A stretch of DNA of 64,000 nt from Streptomyces sp. NBC_01463 (GCA_036227345.1 CP109468.1:2666001-2730000), one strand, 5' to 3'. Shown: positions 56,111-64,000, numbered from the stretch's first letter. Notes: generated from the letters alone by a model not told the origin. Made by a program: numbers and translations.

Positions 56111-57877
56111 CTACTTGGCGGAACCCATCAGCACGTAGTCGTACATGCCGAGGTATGCCTGGGTGACCGTGACGTTCGTCGCGGACTTCGGACGGAGCAG
56201 CAGGTTCTTGCGGTAGATCAGCGGCACTGCGGTCGCGCCCTCGGCGACCGCCTTGTCGACGTCACCCCAGGCCTTCGCGCGGGCGGCGTCGTCGGTGTTG
56301 GCGATGCCGTCGTTGAGCAGCTTGTTGATCTTCGGGTCGTTCAGTTCCTGGACGTTGTTGCCACCGGACGGCTTGATGGCCGAGCCGTTGATGATCTGGT
56401 CCAGGAAGCCGAAGCCGGTCGGCCAGTCAGCACCCCAGGCGCTCATGATCATGCCGAGCTTGTTCGCGTGCACGTAGCTCGGGTTGCCCGCGAAGTTGGA
56501 GAAGTACTTGCCGGCCGGGAAGCTCTTGATCTCGGCGTTGACGCCGATCTTCTTGAGCGAGGCCTGCACCGCGGTGACCATGGCCATCTCGGCGGGGCGG
56601 TCGGAGCGGGCCGAGATCTTGGTGGAGAAGCCCTTCGGCTTGCCGCACTGCTTCAGCTCGTCCTTGGCCTTCGCCTCGTCGCCCTTGTGGCCGGCGGACT
56701 CGTACAGGTCGAACTTGCTGTAGCCGTTGACGGTCGGCGGCAGCAGCGTCGTGGCGACGTCACCCTTGGGGTCGCCACCCTGCGCGGCCTGGACCGACGC
56801 CTTGTCGATGCCCCACTGCACGGCCTTGCGGCAGTGGATGTTGTCGAACGGCGCGACGTTGACGTTCAGACCGATGTACGAGGTGGCGCCCGCGTACGAG
56901 TTGTCGGTCTGCTTCTTCAGGTCGGGCTTGGTGAGCACGTCCGGCTGCGTCGCCGGGGCGACACCGGTACCGGCACCGTCCACGGTGATGTTGTCGGAGA
57001 TCAGGTTGTTGTCGACCGTCTCCTGCTTCACCTTGAAGCGGACCGACACCTTGTCCGGCAGGGCCGGGCGGATCGGGTCCGTCTTCGGGTCCCAGTTCGT
57101 GTTGCGCACCAGGGTCGCGCCGCGGCCCTCGTCGTACGACTCGAACTTGTACGGGCCCGAGGACACGATGTGCTTCACGTAGTCGGCACCCTTGTCCTTC
57201 GCGGCCGGCACGGGGGCCGTCTGCGAGAAGGTCGCAAGGTAGTCGAAGTCCGCGAAGGCGTCCTTCAGCTTGAAGACGATCGTGGTGTCGTCCGGCGTCT
57301 CGATGGAGGCGATGCCGTCCGGGTTCTTGTCCTTGTACGGACCCTTGTACTTGTCGCCACCGGCGAGGTGGGCCTTGAAGTACGTCGGGCCGTTGGACAG
57401 GGCCTCCGGCGCGAAGTTGGAGCGCTCGACGGCGTACTTGACGTCCTTCGAGGTGATCGGGGTCCCGTCCTCGAACTTGAGACCCTTCTTCAGCGTGTAC
57501 GTCCAGGTCTTCGCGTCCGGGCTCGCCTTGCCGAGGCTCTCGGCGAGGTCCGGGACGATCTCCAGACCCTCCTTGCCGGCAGCCGGCTTGAAGGACGTCA
57601 GCGTCCGGCCGTACAGGCGGGAGAAGTTCTGCACCCAGCCGTAGTACGTGTTGCCCGGGTCGAGCGAGTCGGGCTCGTCCGACATCTCGAGCTTGACGGT
57701 ACCGCCCTTCTTGTCCGACTTGTTGACGATCGAGGTCAACGCGGCGTCAGTGGCTCCCGAGCCACCGCTGCCGCCCTTGCCGCCGCCGTTGTCGTCCTTG
57801 GAGCCGTTGCACGCGGACGCTCCCAGCATCAGGACCACAGCCGTGGCGACCAACGCTGTCGTTTTTCTGGTCTTCAC
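56111..57877 (-). CDS. oligopeptide-type ABC transporter solute-binding lipoprotein
   Basis: 588 residues of the SBP_bac_5 (DppA/OppA) family. Signal peptide and lipobox (VVLMLGASAC, lipidated Cys near residue 23) are followed by a Gly/Ser/Lys linker. Family motifs include LEMSDEPDSLDPGNTYYGWV, RTLTSFKP and the C-terminal WGADWPTGFGFLDQIINGS. It is anchored outside the membrane and captures the substrate, which cannot be deduced; peptides are most likely. It starts at ATG 57877 (MKTRKTTALVATAVV). It is the second gene of the transporter operon. Confidence 0.94.
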   Translation of the reverse strand: MKTRKTTALVATAVVLMLGASACNGSKDDNGGGKGGSGGSGATDAALTSIVNKSDKKGGTVKLEMSDEPDSLDPGNTYYGWVQNFSRLYGRTLTSFKPAAGKEGLEIVPDLAESLGKASPDAKTWTYTLKKGLKFEDGTPITSKDVKYAVERSNFAPEALSNGPTYFKAHLAGGDKYKGPYKDKNPDGIASIETPDDTTIVFKLKDAFADFDYLATFSQTAPVPAAKDKGADYVKHIVSSGPYKFESYDEGRGATLVRNTNWDPKTDPIRPALPDKVSVRFKVKQETVDNNLISDNITVDGAGTGVAPATQPDVLTKPDLKKQTDNSYAGATSYIGLNVNVAPFDNIHCRKAVQWGIDKASVQAAQGGDPKGDVATTLLPPTVNGYSKFDLYESAGHKGDEAKAKDELKQCGKPKGFSTKISARSDRPAEMAMVTAVQASLKKIGVNAEIKSFPAGKYFSNFAGNPSYVHANKLGMIMSAWGADWPTGFGFLDQIINGSAIKPSGGNNVQELNDPKINKLLNDGIANTDDAARAKAWGDVDKAVAEGATAVPLIYRKNLLLRPKSATNVTVTQAYLGMYDYVLMGSAK

Positions 57878-57946
57878 CTGAGGAAATCCCCCTCAATCGA
57901 TGGTTGCCGTGGCATGTCGCACGTCGTTGTGACGAGCGCCCGGGCA

Positions 57947-58945
57947 CTACTTACTACGGGGGTCGAGCGCATCACGCAGCCCGTCTCCCAGCAGGTTGAA
58001 CGCCAGGACCGTGACGAAGATGGCCACGCCCGGCACGATCATGTACATCGGGTCGTTCCGGTAGAAGTCGATCGCGTTGGTGAGCATCCCGCCCCAGGAG
58101 GACTGCGGCGGCGCGATACCGACACCGAGATAGCTGAGCCCCGCCTCGAAGAGGATGTTCGAGGGGATCAGCAGCGTCGAGTACACCAGGATCGGCGCCA
58201 CCAGGTTCGGCAGCAGCTCCCGGAAGAGGATGAAGGGTCCGCGCGCACCCAACGACCGTGCGGCTTCGACGAATTCGCGATTGCGCAGGCTCATGGTCTG
58301 GGCGCGGACGATACGGCCCATGTACGGCCAGCTGAAGAAGCCGATCACGAAGATCAGTACGGCGATCCGCAGCGGCAGTCCCTCCAGGCCGAACGCGCCG
58401 TCCTGCAGCGCCGCCGAGATGGAGATCGCGAAGAGCAGCAGCGGGAAGGCCAGGAAGGTGTCCATCATGCGGCTGATGACGGTGTCCACCCAGCCGCCGT
58501 AGAAGCCCGAGATCACACCGAAGAAGACGCCGATCACCACGGAGAGCAGCGTGGCTCCGACCGCGACGACCAGGGACACCCAGGAGCCCTCGATGATGCG
58601 GGACATGATGTCGCGGCCGTACTGCGGCTCGACGCCGAGCGGATGGCTCCAGCTGATGCCGCCCCAGTCGCCCTTGGGCGCGAGCAGCGCGGGGTCGATG
58701 AGGTCCTGGTGGAACTCGTTGGGGTCCAGACCGAAGACGGCCTGGATCGGCTTGGAGAGCACGGCGAGCAGGATCAGCAGGATGACAACGATGCCGCCGG
58801 CCACTGCCACCTTGTCGCGCTTGAAGCGCGACCAGGCGATCTGTCCGAGCGAACGGCCCTCGATCTGGCTCTGTTTGACTCCCGTGAGTACTGCCTCCGG
58901 CTGCGCCTCGGCAGCCGATCCGGTGGTCTCGATCGGTGCGGTCAC
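57947..58945 (-). CDS. oligopeptide-type ABC transporter permease (OppC-like)
   Basis: 332 residues. An N-terminal OppC_N segment (LGQIAWSRFKRDKVAVAGGI with IVVILLILLAVLSKPI) precedes five membrane helices. The EAA loop is NREFVEAARSLGARGPFILF. GTG 58945 gives MTAPIETTGSAAEA. Its gene is the first of the five, upstream of the binding protein, whereas most opp operons begin with the binding protein and keep both permeases adjacent. The 70-bp gap to the binding-protein gene has no strong hairpin that I can see. Confidence 0.94.
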   Translation of the reverse strand: MTAPIETTGSAAEAQPEAVLTGVKQSQIEGRSLGQIAWSRFKRDKVAVAGGIVVILLILLAVLSKPIQAVFGLDPNEFHQDLIDPALLAPKGDWGGISWSHPLGVEPQYGRDIMSRIIEGSWVSLVVAVGATLLSVVIGVFFGVISGFYGGWVDTVISRMMDTFLAFPLLLFAISISAALQDGAFGLEGLPLRIAVLIFVIGFFSWPYMGRIVRAQTMSLRNREFVEAARSLGARGPFILFRELLPNLVAPILVYSTLLIPSNILFEAGLSYLGVGIAPPQSSWGGMLTNAIDFYRNDPMYMIVPGVAIFVTVLAFNLLGDGLRDALDPRSK

Positions 58946-59362
58946 AGTGCCTTTGACCCCTCCCGCCGGCGGTGGCCGGCCCCTACTCGCCGCGGTAACG
59001 GCCTGGCGCGTGTCAGCCGCGGCGCTTACTGCGGCTGATGTGTTCGATGCGAATGCGTCTGCGGAACGACCGTCGGTGCAACCTCGTACAAAGGGCCGAC
59101 GATCCCCACTAGCCGGGAGTCTTCAACGCGGTTGCGATCACCCGCCAGACCTGGCGGGGAATGTTTGCTCAAACGTGATGCGGTCAGTGAGCTTCCGTTA
59201 TCCGGACAGCTTGATCGAGTGAGCGGACTACTCCGCCGCTAATCCACCAGAACGGACATGACGCCCAACGGGCGCTATTGGGTGGCTATTTGGGTGACCA
59301 CCGCGGATGTCTTGTCCGCCGGGGAGCCGTATGTCCGGTCCGCGGCACGGGCCGGGGCGGGG
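58946..59362. other. 417-bp intergenic region upstream of the transporter operon
   Basis: No gene seen. It holds the operon promoter and the 3' flank of the SseB-like gene ending at 59363. A perfect palindrome lies at 59141-59158, and AT-richer sequence around 59160-59260 is the likely promoter zone. I could not define a convincing -35/-10 pair. Confidence 0.6.
59141..59158. promoter_or_regulatory. palindrome upstream of the ABC transporter operon
   Basis: CCCGCCAG-AC-CTGGCGGG has perfect 8-bp arms, about 196 bp upstream of the first operon start. It may be an operator for a nutrient-responsive regulator, or a small hairpin in the 5' UTR. Confidence 0.45.
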
Positions 59363-60169
59363 TCAGTAGGCGCGCGGCGCGGGGCCGGGGGTCTGCGGGT
59401 AGCCGTAACCCGGAGCGACGGCCGCGCCACGGCCGGCCGGGGCGTGCGGCTCGCGGTCGTAGAACGGCCGGGTGTTGGCGCGCAGCCACATCGCGACCGG
59501 GTCGTACTCGTCGGCCATCGCGACGGTGGAGACCGGCAGCCCCTCCGGGACCGCGCCGACGGACTGCTGCATCATCGCCCGCACGGCGTCGACGGACGGC
59601 CGGCTCGTGTCGTACAGATCGAGGCCGATGGCGAGGTACGGGACGCCGAGCGCCGGCTGCACCCAGGCGCGGCGCAGCGAGCGGATCGCCGGGGTGTGGT
59701 GGGCGTGCTGGGTGAGCTGGGCGTAGAACTGCGGGATCTCGATGGCGGGGTCGCTGATCCGCAGCGGACCGGCGGGCATCCGGTCGAGGCCGGTCGCGAT
59801 CCGGCGCAGGTCCAGCCAGGGAATGCCGACGCCGCCGCCCGGCGCGTGCGGATTCAGCCAGATGCCCCAGCGGTCGGGGAACAGGGCGCGGGCGATGTCA
59901 CGGCCGCCCACGACCTCGTGGTCGCGGCTCCAGCCGCTGGCGGAGAGCTCCTGGGCGGAGGTGACGCAGGGGGCGTAGCCGAGGCCCTCGATCTCCATGT
60001 TGCCGTACTGGGCGTCGGGCGAGCCGGCCCGGCCGTGCCAGAGCAGCATCCAGATCCGGTCGGCCGCCAGCGCCTGGAGGAGAGCCTCGTACGCGTCGTA
60101 GCGCCCGGGCGTCACTTGGCGCAGCATGTGCTCGACCTGACCGGCCGCCGCGGTGCCTGACGCACTCAC
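59363..60169 (-). CDS. SseB-family (enhanced serine sensitivity) protein, copy 1
   Basis: 268 residues. It carries an N-terminal SseB domain (YEALLQALAADRIWMLLWHG, GYAPCVTSAQELSASGW, GIWLNPHAPGGGVGIPWLDL) and a C-terminal SseB_C-type domain (AIRSLRRAWVQPALGVPYLA, RANTRPFYDRE). The family is named for a serine-sensitivity phenotype in E. coli; its biochemistry is not settled. The tail is Pro/Tyr/Gly-rich. GTG 60169 (VSASGTAAAGQVEHML) is chosen because the longer frame upstream has poor coding character. It is adjacent to a second SseB-like gene. Confidence 0.85.
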   Translation of the reverse strand: MSASGTAAAGQVEHMLRQVTPGRYDAYEALLQALAADRIWMLLWHGRAGSPDAQYGNMEIEGLGYAPCVTSAQELSASGWSRDHEVVGGRDIARALFPDRWGIWLNPHAPGGGVGIPWLDLRRIATGLDRMPAGPLRISDPAIEIPQFYAQLTQHAHHTPAIRSLRRAWVQPALGVPYLAIGLDLYDTSRPSVDAVRAMMQQSVGAVPEGLPVSTVAMADEYDPVAMWLRANTRPFYDREPHAPAGRGAAVAPGYGYPQTPGPAPRAY

Positions 60170-60236
60170 CCTGGGTCCCGCCCCTCTTCGATCCACTGTG
60201 TCGGCCTGCCGCTCCCGGGGCTCACGGGTACGGCAC

Positions 60237-60250
60237 GGTGCCGAGGCACC
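60237..60250 (-). terminator. small hairpin between the two SseB-like genes
   Basis: GGTGCC-GA-GGCACC (6-bp arms) lies about 74 bp past the stop of the upstream SseB-like gene. It could be a weak terminator or an operator for the downstream copy. Confidence 0.35.
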
Positions 60251-60323
60251 AGCCATCAAACCAGCTTATGCGGCGGCCCTGACACCGACTTGACGGCACG
60301 GGCCGGTGCCCTCGTACCGCCCG

Positions 60324-61094
60324 TTACTCGGCGGGGCGCTGATAGAACGGCCGCACCCGGGCGCGCATCCAGTCGGCGACCGGGTCCTGGGCCACGTCGA
60401 GCAGCACCAGATTGACCGGCCACGGCACCTCGACGCGGCCGAGGGCCCGGCCGAGGGCGTCCATCGGGGCGTTGCGGCCCGCTCCGTCCCAGGTGGAGAA
60501 CTCGATGCCGACGAAGAGGACGGGGTCGCCGCCCTCGATGCTGGCCAGGGCGCGGCGGGCGCTGAGCACGACGCCGCTGTCCTCGAACTCTCCGGCGGCG
60601 GCGGAGAGGAAGTCGACGGGCTCCTCCTGCCAGTCCGGTTCGTACAGCCGGACCCGGCCGCCGCTGGACGGTCCGTCCAGCGGCGTGCGTCCGGCCCGGC
60701 AGAGCTCGGCCACGGCGGGCGGCGGCAGCGGCATGCCGACCGCGCCGCCGGGGTTCACCGCGATGCCGAGCTGCGGGGGCAGGCCGCGGGCGAACTCGCG
60801 GGCGGGAGCCACGGTGAAGGACATGTGGGAGCCGACGCAGGCGAGGAACTGCTGCTCGGAGCTGAAGACGGGCACGTAGGGCGCGCCCTCGATGTCGAGC
60901 GTCGGCAGGTCGAGGTCGGTGGCGTCCGGACCGCCGCCGTTGGGCAGCGGCACCCAGAGGTGGCTGCGGCCGAGCACCTCGACCAGCCGGCCGCCCGCCT
61001 CCGGGCTGCCGAGCGAGGCGCTCAGCACTTCTTCGAGCTCGTTGGCCGGCCATCCGCCCTGCGGATGGGTCCGGGCCGGTGCCGGAATGTCCAC
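60324..61094 (-). CDS. SseB-family (enhanced serine sensitivity) protein, copy 2
   Basis: 256 residues, homologous in layout to copy 1. It has an N-terminal SseB domain (LVEVLGRSHLWVPLPNGGGP, APYVPVFSSEQQFLACVG, LGIAVNPGGAVGMPLPPPAV) and an SseB_C-type half ending RARVRPFYQRPAE, the same ending motif as copy 1. There is no signal or membrane segment. GTG 61094 has GAGGGAGACA directly upstream. The two copies are strongly diverged, so the duplication is old. Confidence 0.85.
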   Translation of the reverse strand: MDIPAPARTHPQGGWPANELEEVLSASLGSPEAGGRLVEVLGRSHLWVPLPNGGGPDATDLDLPTLDIEGAPYVPVFSSEQQFLACVGSHMSFTVAPAREFARGLPPQLGIAVNPGGAVGMPLPPPAVAELCRAGRTPLDGPSSGGRVRLYEPDWQEEPVDFLSAAAGEFEDSGVVLSARRALASIEGGDPVLFVGIEFSTWDGAGRNAPMDALGRALGRVEVPWPVNLVLLDVAQDPVADWMRARVRPFYQRPAE

Positions 61095-61126
61095 TGTCTC
61101 CCTCTCGCCCCGTGTCGTGCGGCCGC

Positions 61127-61235
61127 AGGTCCTGTCTGGTAGTTCCCCGTCCGCGCCCCGGCGCCCGGCACGCAGGCACCGGCCACCGCTGCGCCCGCGC
61201 TCCGCGCGGACGACAGGGAGCTCCGGACAGGACCT
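61127..61235. repeat. 109-bp MITE-like hairpin element
   Basis: The ends are a perfect 10-bp inverted repeat, AGGTCCTGTC (61127-61136) and GACAGGACCT (61226-61235). Pairing resumes inside with CGTCCGCGC near 61148-61156 and GCGCGGACG near 61204-61212. It fills the gap between the SseB-like gene and the P-loop gene. It could be a miniature inverted-repeat element or a large terminator structure. No obvious target duplication is visible. Confidence 0.5.
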
Positions 61236-61283
61236 AGAGGTTAACGCCGCACCGGCGCTGTCCAGCCATCGGACGGCCCCGTC

Positions 61284-61970
61284 TCAGACCTCACTCTGTG
61301 CGTCTGCGAATGTGATGCGCGTCAGCAGTCCCGCCGCCTCACGGTCCAGCAGTACGGCCGAGGCGCATCCGAGGGGCAGCAGACCCGACTCGGTGTCGCG
61401 CAGCAGCCGTCCCACGGCCCTGCGGTGGCGGGCGAACGCGTATCCGGAGACTCCGCGCCCGCGCTCGCGCTGGCCCTCCCGCGCCGCCTGCGGGGTGACG
61501 TCGAGGAGCACGAGGTGCAGGATGCGGCCGCGCCGCCGGGCGTCCCGGGCGAGCCAGCCCCGGACCCAGGCCTGGGTGCCGCAGTCGTGCACGACGACGG
61601 AGGCGCCGGAGCGCAGCACCCGCCACAGCCCCCAGTAGTGGGCGACGCGGACGAGCGGGCGGTAGAGGGCGTACGGGAGTAAGCGGGGCAGCCGGGCGGC
61701 CCAGCGGTCCCTGGTGTCCTGGGAGTCGATGGCGCGGGCGGAGACGGTCCGCCCGATCAGGGTCGACTTGCCGCTGCCGGGCAGTCCGGAGACCACCACC
61801 ACGTCGCCCGCCGTGAAGTGCAGGCCGCGCGGGCTGCGCCCGGCCCGCTCCCGCAGGTCCCGGACGACGGGCGCGTGCGGGCCCACCCGCTCCCTGGCCG
61901 GTGCACCCGGCTGCGCGGGCAGTGCGCCGTGCGCGACCCCCGCGGTCGTCGCGTACCGCTGCAACGTCAT
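61284..61970 (-). CDS. P-loop AAA/kinase-like ATP-binding protein with TTA codon
   Basis: 228 residues, a small P-loop NTPase: Walker A SGLPGSGKST at 61-70, then DSQDTRDRW and ASVVVHDCGTQAWVRGWLAR, followed by the lid-like RERGRGVSGYAFARHRRAVG. This resembles zeta-toxin/gluconate-kinase-like nucleotide-dependent kinases of unknown substrate. ATG 61970 has GGGGAGGG just upstream. Codon 97 is TTA (61682-61680), so translation is predicted to depend on the bldA tRNA. It diverges from the glycine-cleavage genes and has a good promoter at 62007-62034. Confidence 0.8.
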   Translation of the reverse strand: MTLQRYATTAGVAHGALPAQPGAPARERVGPHAPVVRDLRERAGRSPRGLHFTAGDVVVVSGLPGSGKSTLIGRTVSARAIDSQDTRDRWAARLPRLLPYALYRPLVRVAHYWGLWRVLRSGASVVVHDCGTQAWVRGWLARDARRRGRILHLVLLDVTPQAAREGQRERGRGVSGYAFARHRRAVGRLLRDTESGLLPLGCASAVLLDREAAGLLTRITFADAQSEV

Positions 61971-62006
61971 CGCCCTCCCCCTGTCGGCTGACCCACCTGC
62001 CCAAGA

Positions 62007-62034
62007 AGTGTAAAGAAAAGGTAATGCGGCACAA
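62007..62034 (-). promoter_or_regulatory. promoter of the P-loop gene
   Basis: TTGTGC (-35) and TACACT (-10) are separated by 16 nt on the minus strand. Transcription would start near 62000, about 30 nt before the ATG. This is one of the few vegetative-type promoters that can be read here. Confidence 0.45.
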
Positions 62035-62132
62035 CCGTACGACCCGCCGGATCCCGTGGGATACCGCCATCGGTACCGGCACCCCACTCTCCCGCAATGC
62101 GTGCGATGATGACCCGGTCAACTGCATAAAGG

Positions 62133-62331
62133 CCGCTCGAATCCGCGCGGGAGAGTCCCGGCCCCGTGCCGGGCGCCGAAGGAGCAAGATCCTCCCTTGA
62201 ATCTCTCAGGCCCCGTACCGCGTGGATGAGGCAGATCTGAAAAGCGAGTCGCGCTGCGGCTCCACCCAAGGTGCAAGCCGAAACCCCTCCGGGGCCTCTC
62301 GGCGAACCTCTCAGGTTCCGATGACAGATGG
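62133..62331 (+). promoter_or_regulatory. tandem glycine riboswitch upstream of gcvT
   Basis: Two aptamers stand in series. The first shows CGGGAGAGTCCCGGC, GCGCCGAAGGAGCAAG, AATCTCTCAGGCCCCGTACC and GAGGCAGATCTG. The second shows CACCCAAGGTGCAAGCC, CCTCTCAGGTTCCGATGACA and GATGGGGAGG. These match the glycine-aptamer consensus (GGAGAG, CCGAAGG-GCAA, CTCAGG, CAGA). It should switch on gcvT-gcvH expression when glycine binds. Confidence 0.93.
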
Positions 62332-62373
62332 GGAGGGATCGTCCTCGTCGTCATGCCCTGGGAGCCTTCATCC

Positions 62374-63489
62374 ATGAGCACCGCCCCCCGTCTCACCGCC
62401 CTCGATGCCCTGCACCGTTCGCTGGGTGCGACCATGACCGACTTCGCGGGCTGGGACATGCCGCTGCGGTACGCCAGTGAGCGCGACGAGCACATCGCCG
62501 TCCGCACGAAGGCCGGCCTGTTCGACCTGTCCCACATGGGCGAGATCACCGTCACCGGTCCGGCCGCCGTGGACCTGCTGAACTTCGCGCTCGTCGGCAA
62601 CATCGGCACCGTCTCGGTGGGCCGCGCCCGCTACACGATGATCTGCGCCGAGGACGGCGGCATCCTGGACGACCTGATCGTCTACCGCCTCGCCGAGACC
62701 GAGTACATGGTCGTCGCCAACGCGGGCAACGCGCAGATCGTGCTCGACGCGCTGACCGCCCGCGCCGGGGGCTTCGACGCCGAGGTGCGCGACGACCGCG
62801 ACGCGTACGCGCTGCTCGCGGTGCAGGGCCCCGAGTCCCCCGCCATCCTGGCGGCCGTCACCGACGCCGACCTGGACGGTCTGAAGTACTACGCCGGGCT
62901 GCCCGGCACGGTCGCCGGGGTCCCCGCGCTGATCGCCCGTACCGGCTACACCGGCGAGGACGGCTTCGAGCTGTTCGTCGCTCCCCGGCACGCCGAGCAG
63001 CTGTGGCGGGCGCTCACCGAGGCCGGTGCCTCGCGCGGCCTGATCCCCTGCGGGCTGTCCTGCCGCGACACGCTGCGCCTGGAGGCGGGCATGCCGCTGT
63101 ACGGGCACGAGCTGACGACCGCGCTGACCCCGTTCGACGCCGGTCTCGGCCGGGTCGTGAAGTTCGAGAAGGAGGGCGACTTCGTGGGCCGCAAGGCCCT
63201 GGAGGCGGCCGCCGAGCGCGCCGAGACCGCCCCGCCGCGCAAGCTCGTCGGCCTGGTGGCCGAGGGCCGCCGGGTGCCGCGCGCCGGCTTCTCCGTCGTC
63301 GCGGACGGCCAGGTCATCGGCGAGGTCACCTCGGGCGCCCCGTCGCCCACGCTCGGCAGGCCGATCGCCATGGCGTACGTCGACGCAGCGCACGCCACGC
63401 CCGGCGCCGAGGGTGTCGGCGTGGACATCCGGGGCAGCCACGAGCCGTACGAGGTCGTGGCGCTGCCGTTCTACAAGCGCCGGAAGTAG
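62374..63489 (+). CDS. gcvT: glycine cleavage system T protein (aminomethyltransferase)
   Basis: Transfers the methylene from aminomethyl-lipoyl-GcvH to tetrahydrofolate, releasing ammonia. 371 residues with the family start LDALHRSLGATMTDFAGWDM, folate-site Asp in RTGYTGEDGFELF and the C-terminal GCV_T_C barrel (GEVTSGAPSPTLGRPIAMAY). ATG 62374 (MSTAPRLTALDALH) has GGGAG about 9 nt upstream; an earlier ATG at 62353 lacks a spaced ribosome site. It is controlled by the tandem glycine riboswitch just upstream. Confidence 0.96.
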   Translation: MSTAPRLTALDALHRSLGATMTDFAGWDMPLRYASERDEHIAVRTKAGLFDLSHMGEITVTGPAAVDLLNFALVGNIGTVSVGRARYTMICAEDGGILDDLIVYRLAETEYMVVANAGNAQIVLDALTARAGGFDAEVRDDRDAYALLAVQGPESPAILAAVTDADLDGLKYYAGLPGTVAGVPALIARTGYTGEDGFELFVAPRHAEQLWRALTEAGASRGLIPCGLSCRDTLRLEAGMPLYGHELTTALTPFDAGLGRVVKFEKEGDFVGRKALEAAAERAETAPPRKLVGLVAEGRRVPRAGFSVVADGQVIGEVTSGAPSPTLGRPIAMAYVDAAHATPGAEGVGVDIRGSHEPYEVVALPFYKRRK

Positions 63490-63581
63490 CGGCCGCCCGC
63501 GTCGGGACGTGACGCAGTCGCGTCTCACACCGTAAGACCACCGTTCATCAGCACTCCCCCGCGTACAGGAGAATTCAGGTC

Positions 63582-63959
63582 ATGAGCAACCCCCAGCAGC
63601 TGCGGTACAGCAAGGAGCACGAGTGGCTGTCGGCCGTCGAGGACGGTGTGGCCACGATCGGCATCACGGAGCACGCGGCCAACGCGCTCGGTGACGTCGT
63701 CTACGCCCAGCTCCCCGAGGTCGGTGACACGGTGACCGCGGGCGAGACCTGCGGCGAGCTGGAGTCGACCAAGTCGGTCAGCGACCTGTACTCGCCGGTG
63801 ACCGGCGAGGTCACCGCCTCGAACCAGGACGTGGTGGACGACCCGTCGCTGGTGAACTCGGCTCCTTTCGAAGGCGGCTGGCTGTTCAAGGTACGCGTCG
63901 CGGCGGAGCCGGAGGACCTGCTCTCCGCCGACGAGTACACCGCGTTCTCCGGCAACTGA
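63582..63959 (+). CDS. gcvH: glycine cleavage system H protein
   Basis: Lipoyl carrier that shuttles the aminomethyl group between the P, T and L proteins. 125 residues with the lipoylation Lys64 in [20 protein letters not shown] and the typical start [23 protein letters not shown] 63582 has AGGAG upstream. It lies 92 bp after gcvT in the same direction. No gcvP is in the visible region. Confidence 0.97.
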   Translation: MSNPQQLRYSKEHEWLSAVEDGVATIGITEHAANALGDVVYAQLPEVGDTVTAGETCGELESTKSVSDLYSPVTGEVTASNQDVVDDPSLVNSAPFEGGWLFKVRVAAEPEDLLSADEYTAFSGN

Positions 63960-63978
63960 GACCCCAAGGGACCACCTG

Positions 63979-64000
63979 ATGTCGCTTCTCGATTCCTCCC
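63979..64000 (+). CDS. glyA: start of a probable serine hydroxymethyltransferase gene, cut by the right edge
   Basis: Only MSLLDSS is visible, from ATG 63979 with AAGGG nearby upstream and 19 bp after the gcvH stop. Streptomyces SHMT proteins start MSLL and glyA commonly follows gcvH, so the call rests on seven residues and gene order. It would interconvert serine and glycine, completing the one-carbon set with gcvT and gcvH. Confidence 0.55.

Overview
This is a chromosomal window from a high-GC actinomycete, almost certainly Streptomyces. GC is very high and nearly every real gene has G or C at its third codon positions. TTA codons are so rare that I found them in only three genes. The family content and gene order (proline catabolism, ilvBNC, serA, gatCAB, ligA, mnmA, an Opp-type transporter, gcvT-gcvH) match the conserved core of Streptomyces chromosomes as I recall it. 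I see no tRNA, rRNA, CRISPR array, insertion sequence or prophage.

Layout. 0-4 kb: proline dehydrogenase and P5C dehydrogenase (the latter cut by the left edge) diverge from a PucR-type regulator, with three palindromes between them. 3.6-6.8 kb: an AhpD-like protein, a MocR-type regulator broken by a frameshift, a small acidic protein and a TetR regulator with a very large inverted repeat at its start. 6.9-12.5 kb: serA and ilvB-ilvN-ilvC, the latter preceded by a classical leader-peptide attenuator. 12.5-19.3 kb: a membrane GGDEF/degenerate-EAL protein (CdgC-like), a hydroxyacid dehydrogenase, an aldo/keto reductase and a PQQ-type sugar dehydrogenase lipoprotein. 19.3-32 kb is the most accessory-looking stretch: a large LAL-type LuxR regulator, secreted esterase and serine hydrolase, a small zinc-finger-like membrane protein, an HTH-NACHT-membrane protein and an MMPL exporter. 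Two of these genes carry a bldA-type TTA codon.

32-48 kb: gatC-gatA-(small membrane protein)-gatB, an intact GGDEF-EAL protein (RmdB-like), a MetE-like protein with ligA, an SDR, a LOG-family protein, a DUF427 protein, an alpha/beta hydrolase that has lost its catalytic residues, mnmA, a Tat-exported amidase and a cysteine desulfurase that can supply sulfur to MnmA. 48-52.6 kb: TetR, dehalogenase-like hydrolase, WYL regulator, acyl-CoA thioesterase and a TRIC channel. 52.6-59 kb: a five-gene oligopeptide-type ABC transporter with an internal terminator hairpin. 59.3-62 kb: two SseB-family proteins and a P-loop kinase-like gene with a TTA codon. 62.1-64 kb: a tandem glycine riboswitch, gcvT, gcvH and the first codons of a probable glyA.

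The window is mostly conserved primary metabolism: proline, branched-chain amino acids, serine, glycine and one-carbon units, and tRNA charging and thiolation. The least explained material is the TTA-bearing 25-29.4 kb block around the HTH-NACHT-membrane protein, together with several unassigned operator-like palindromes.
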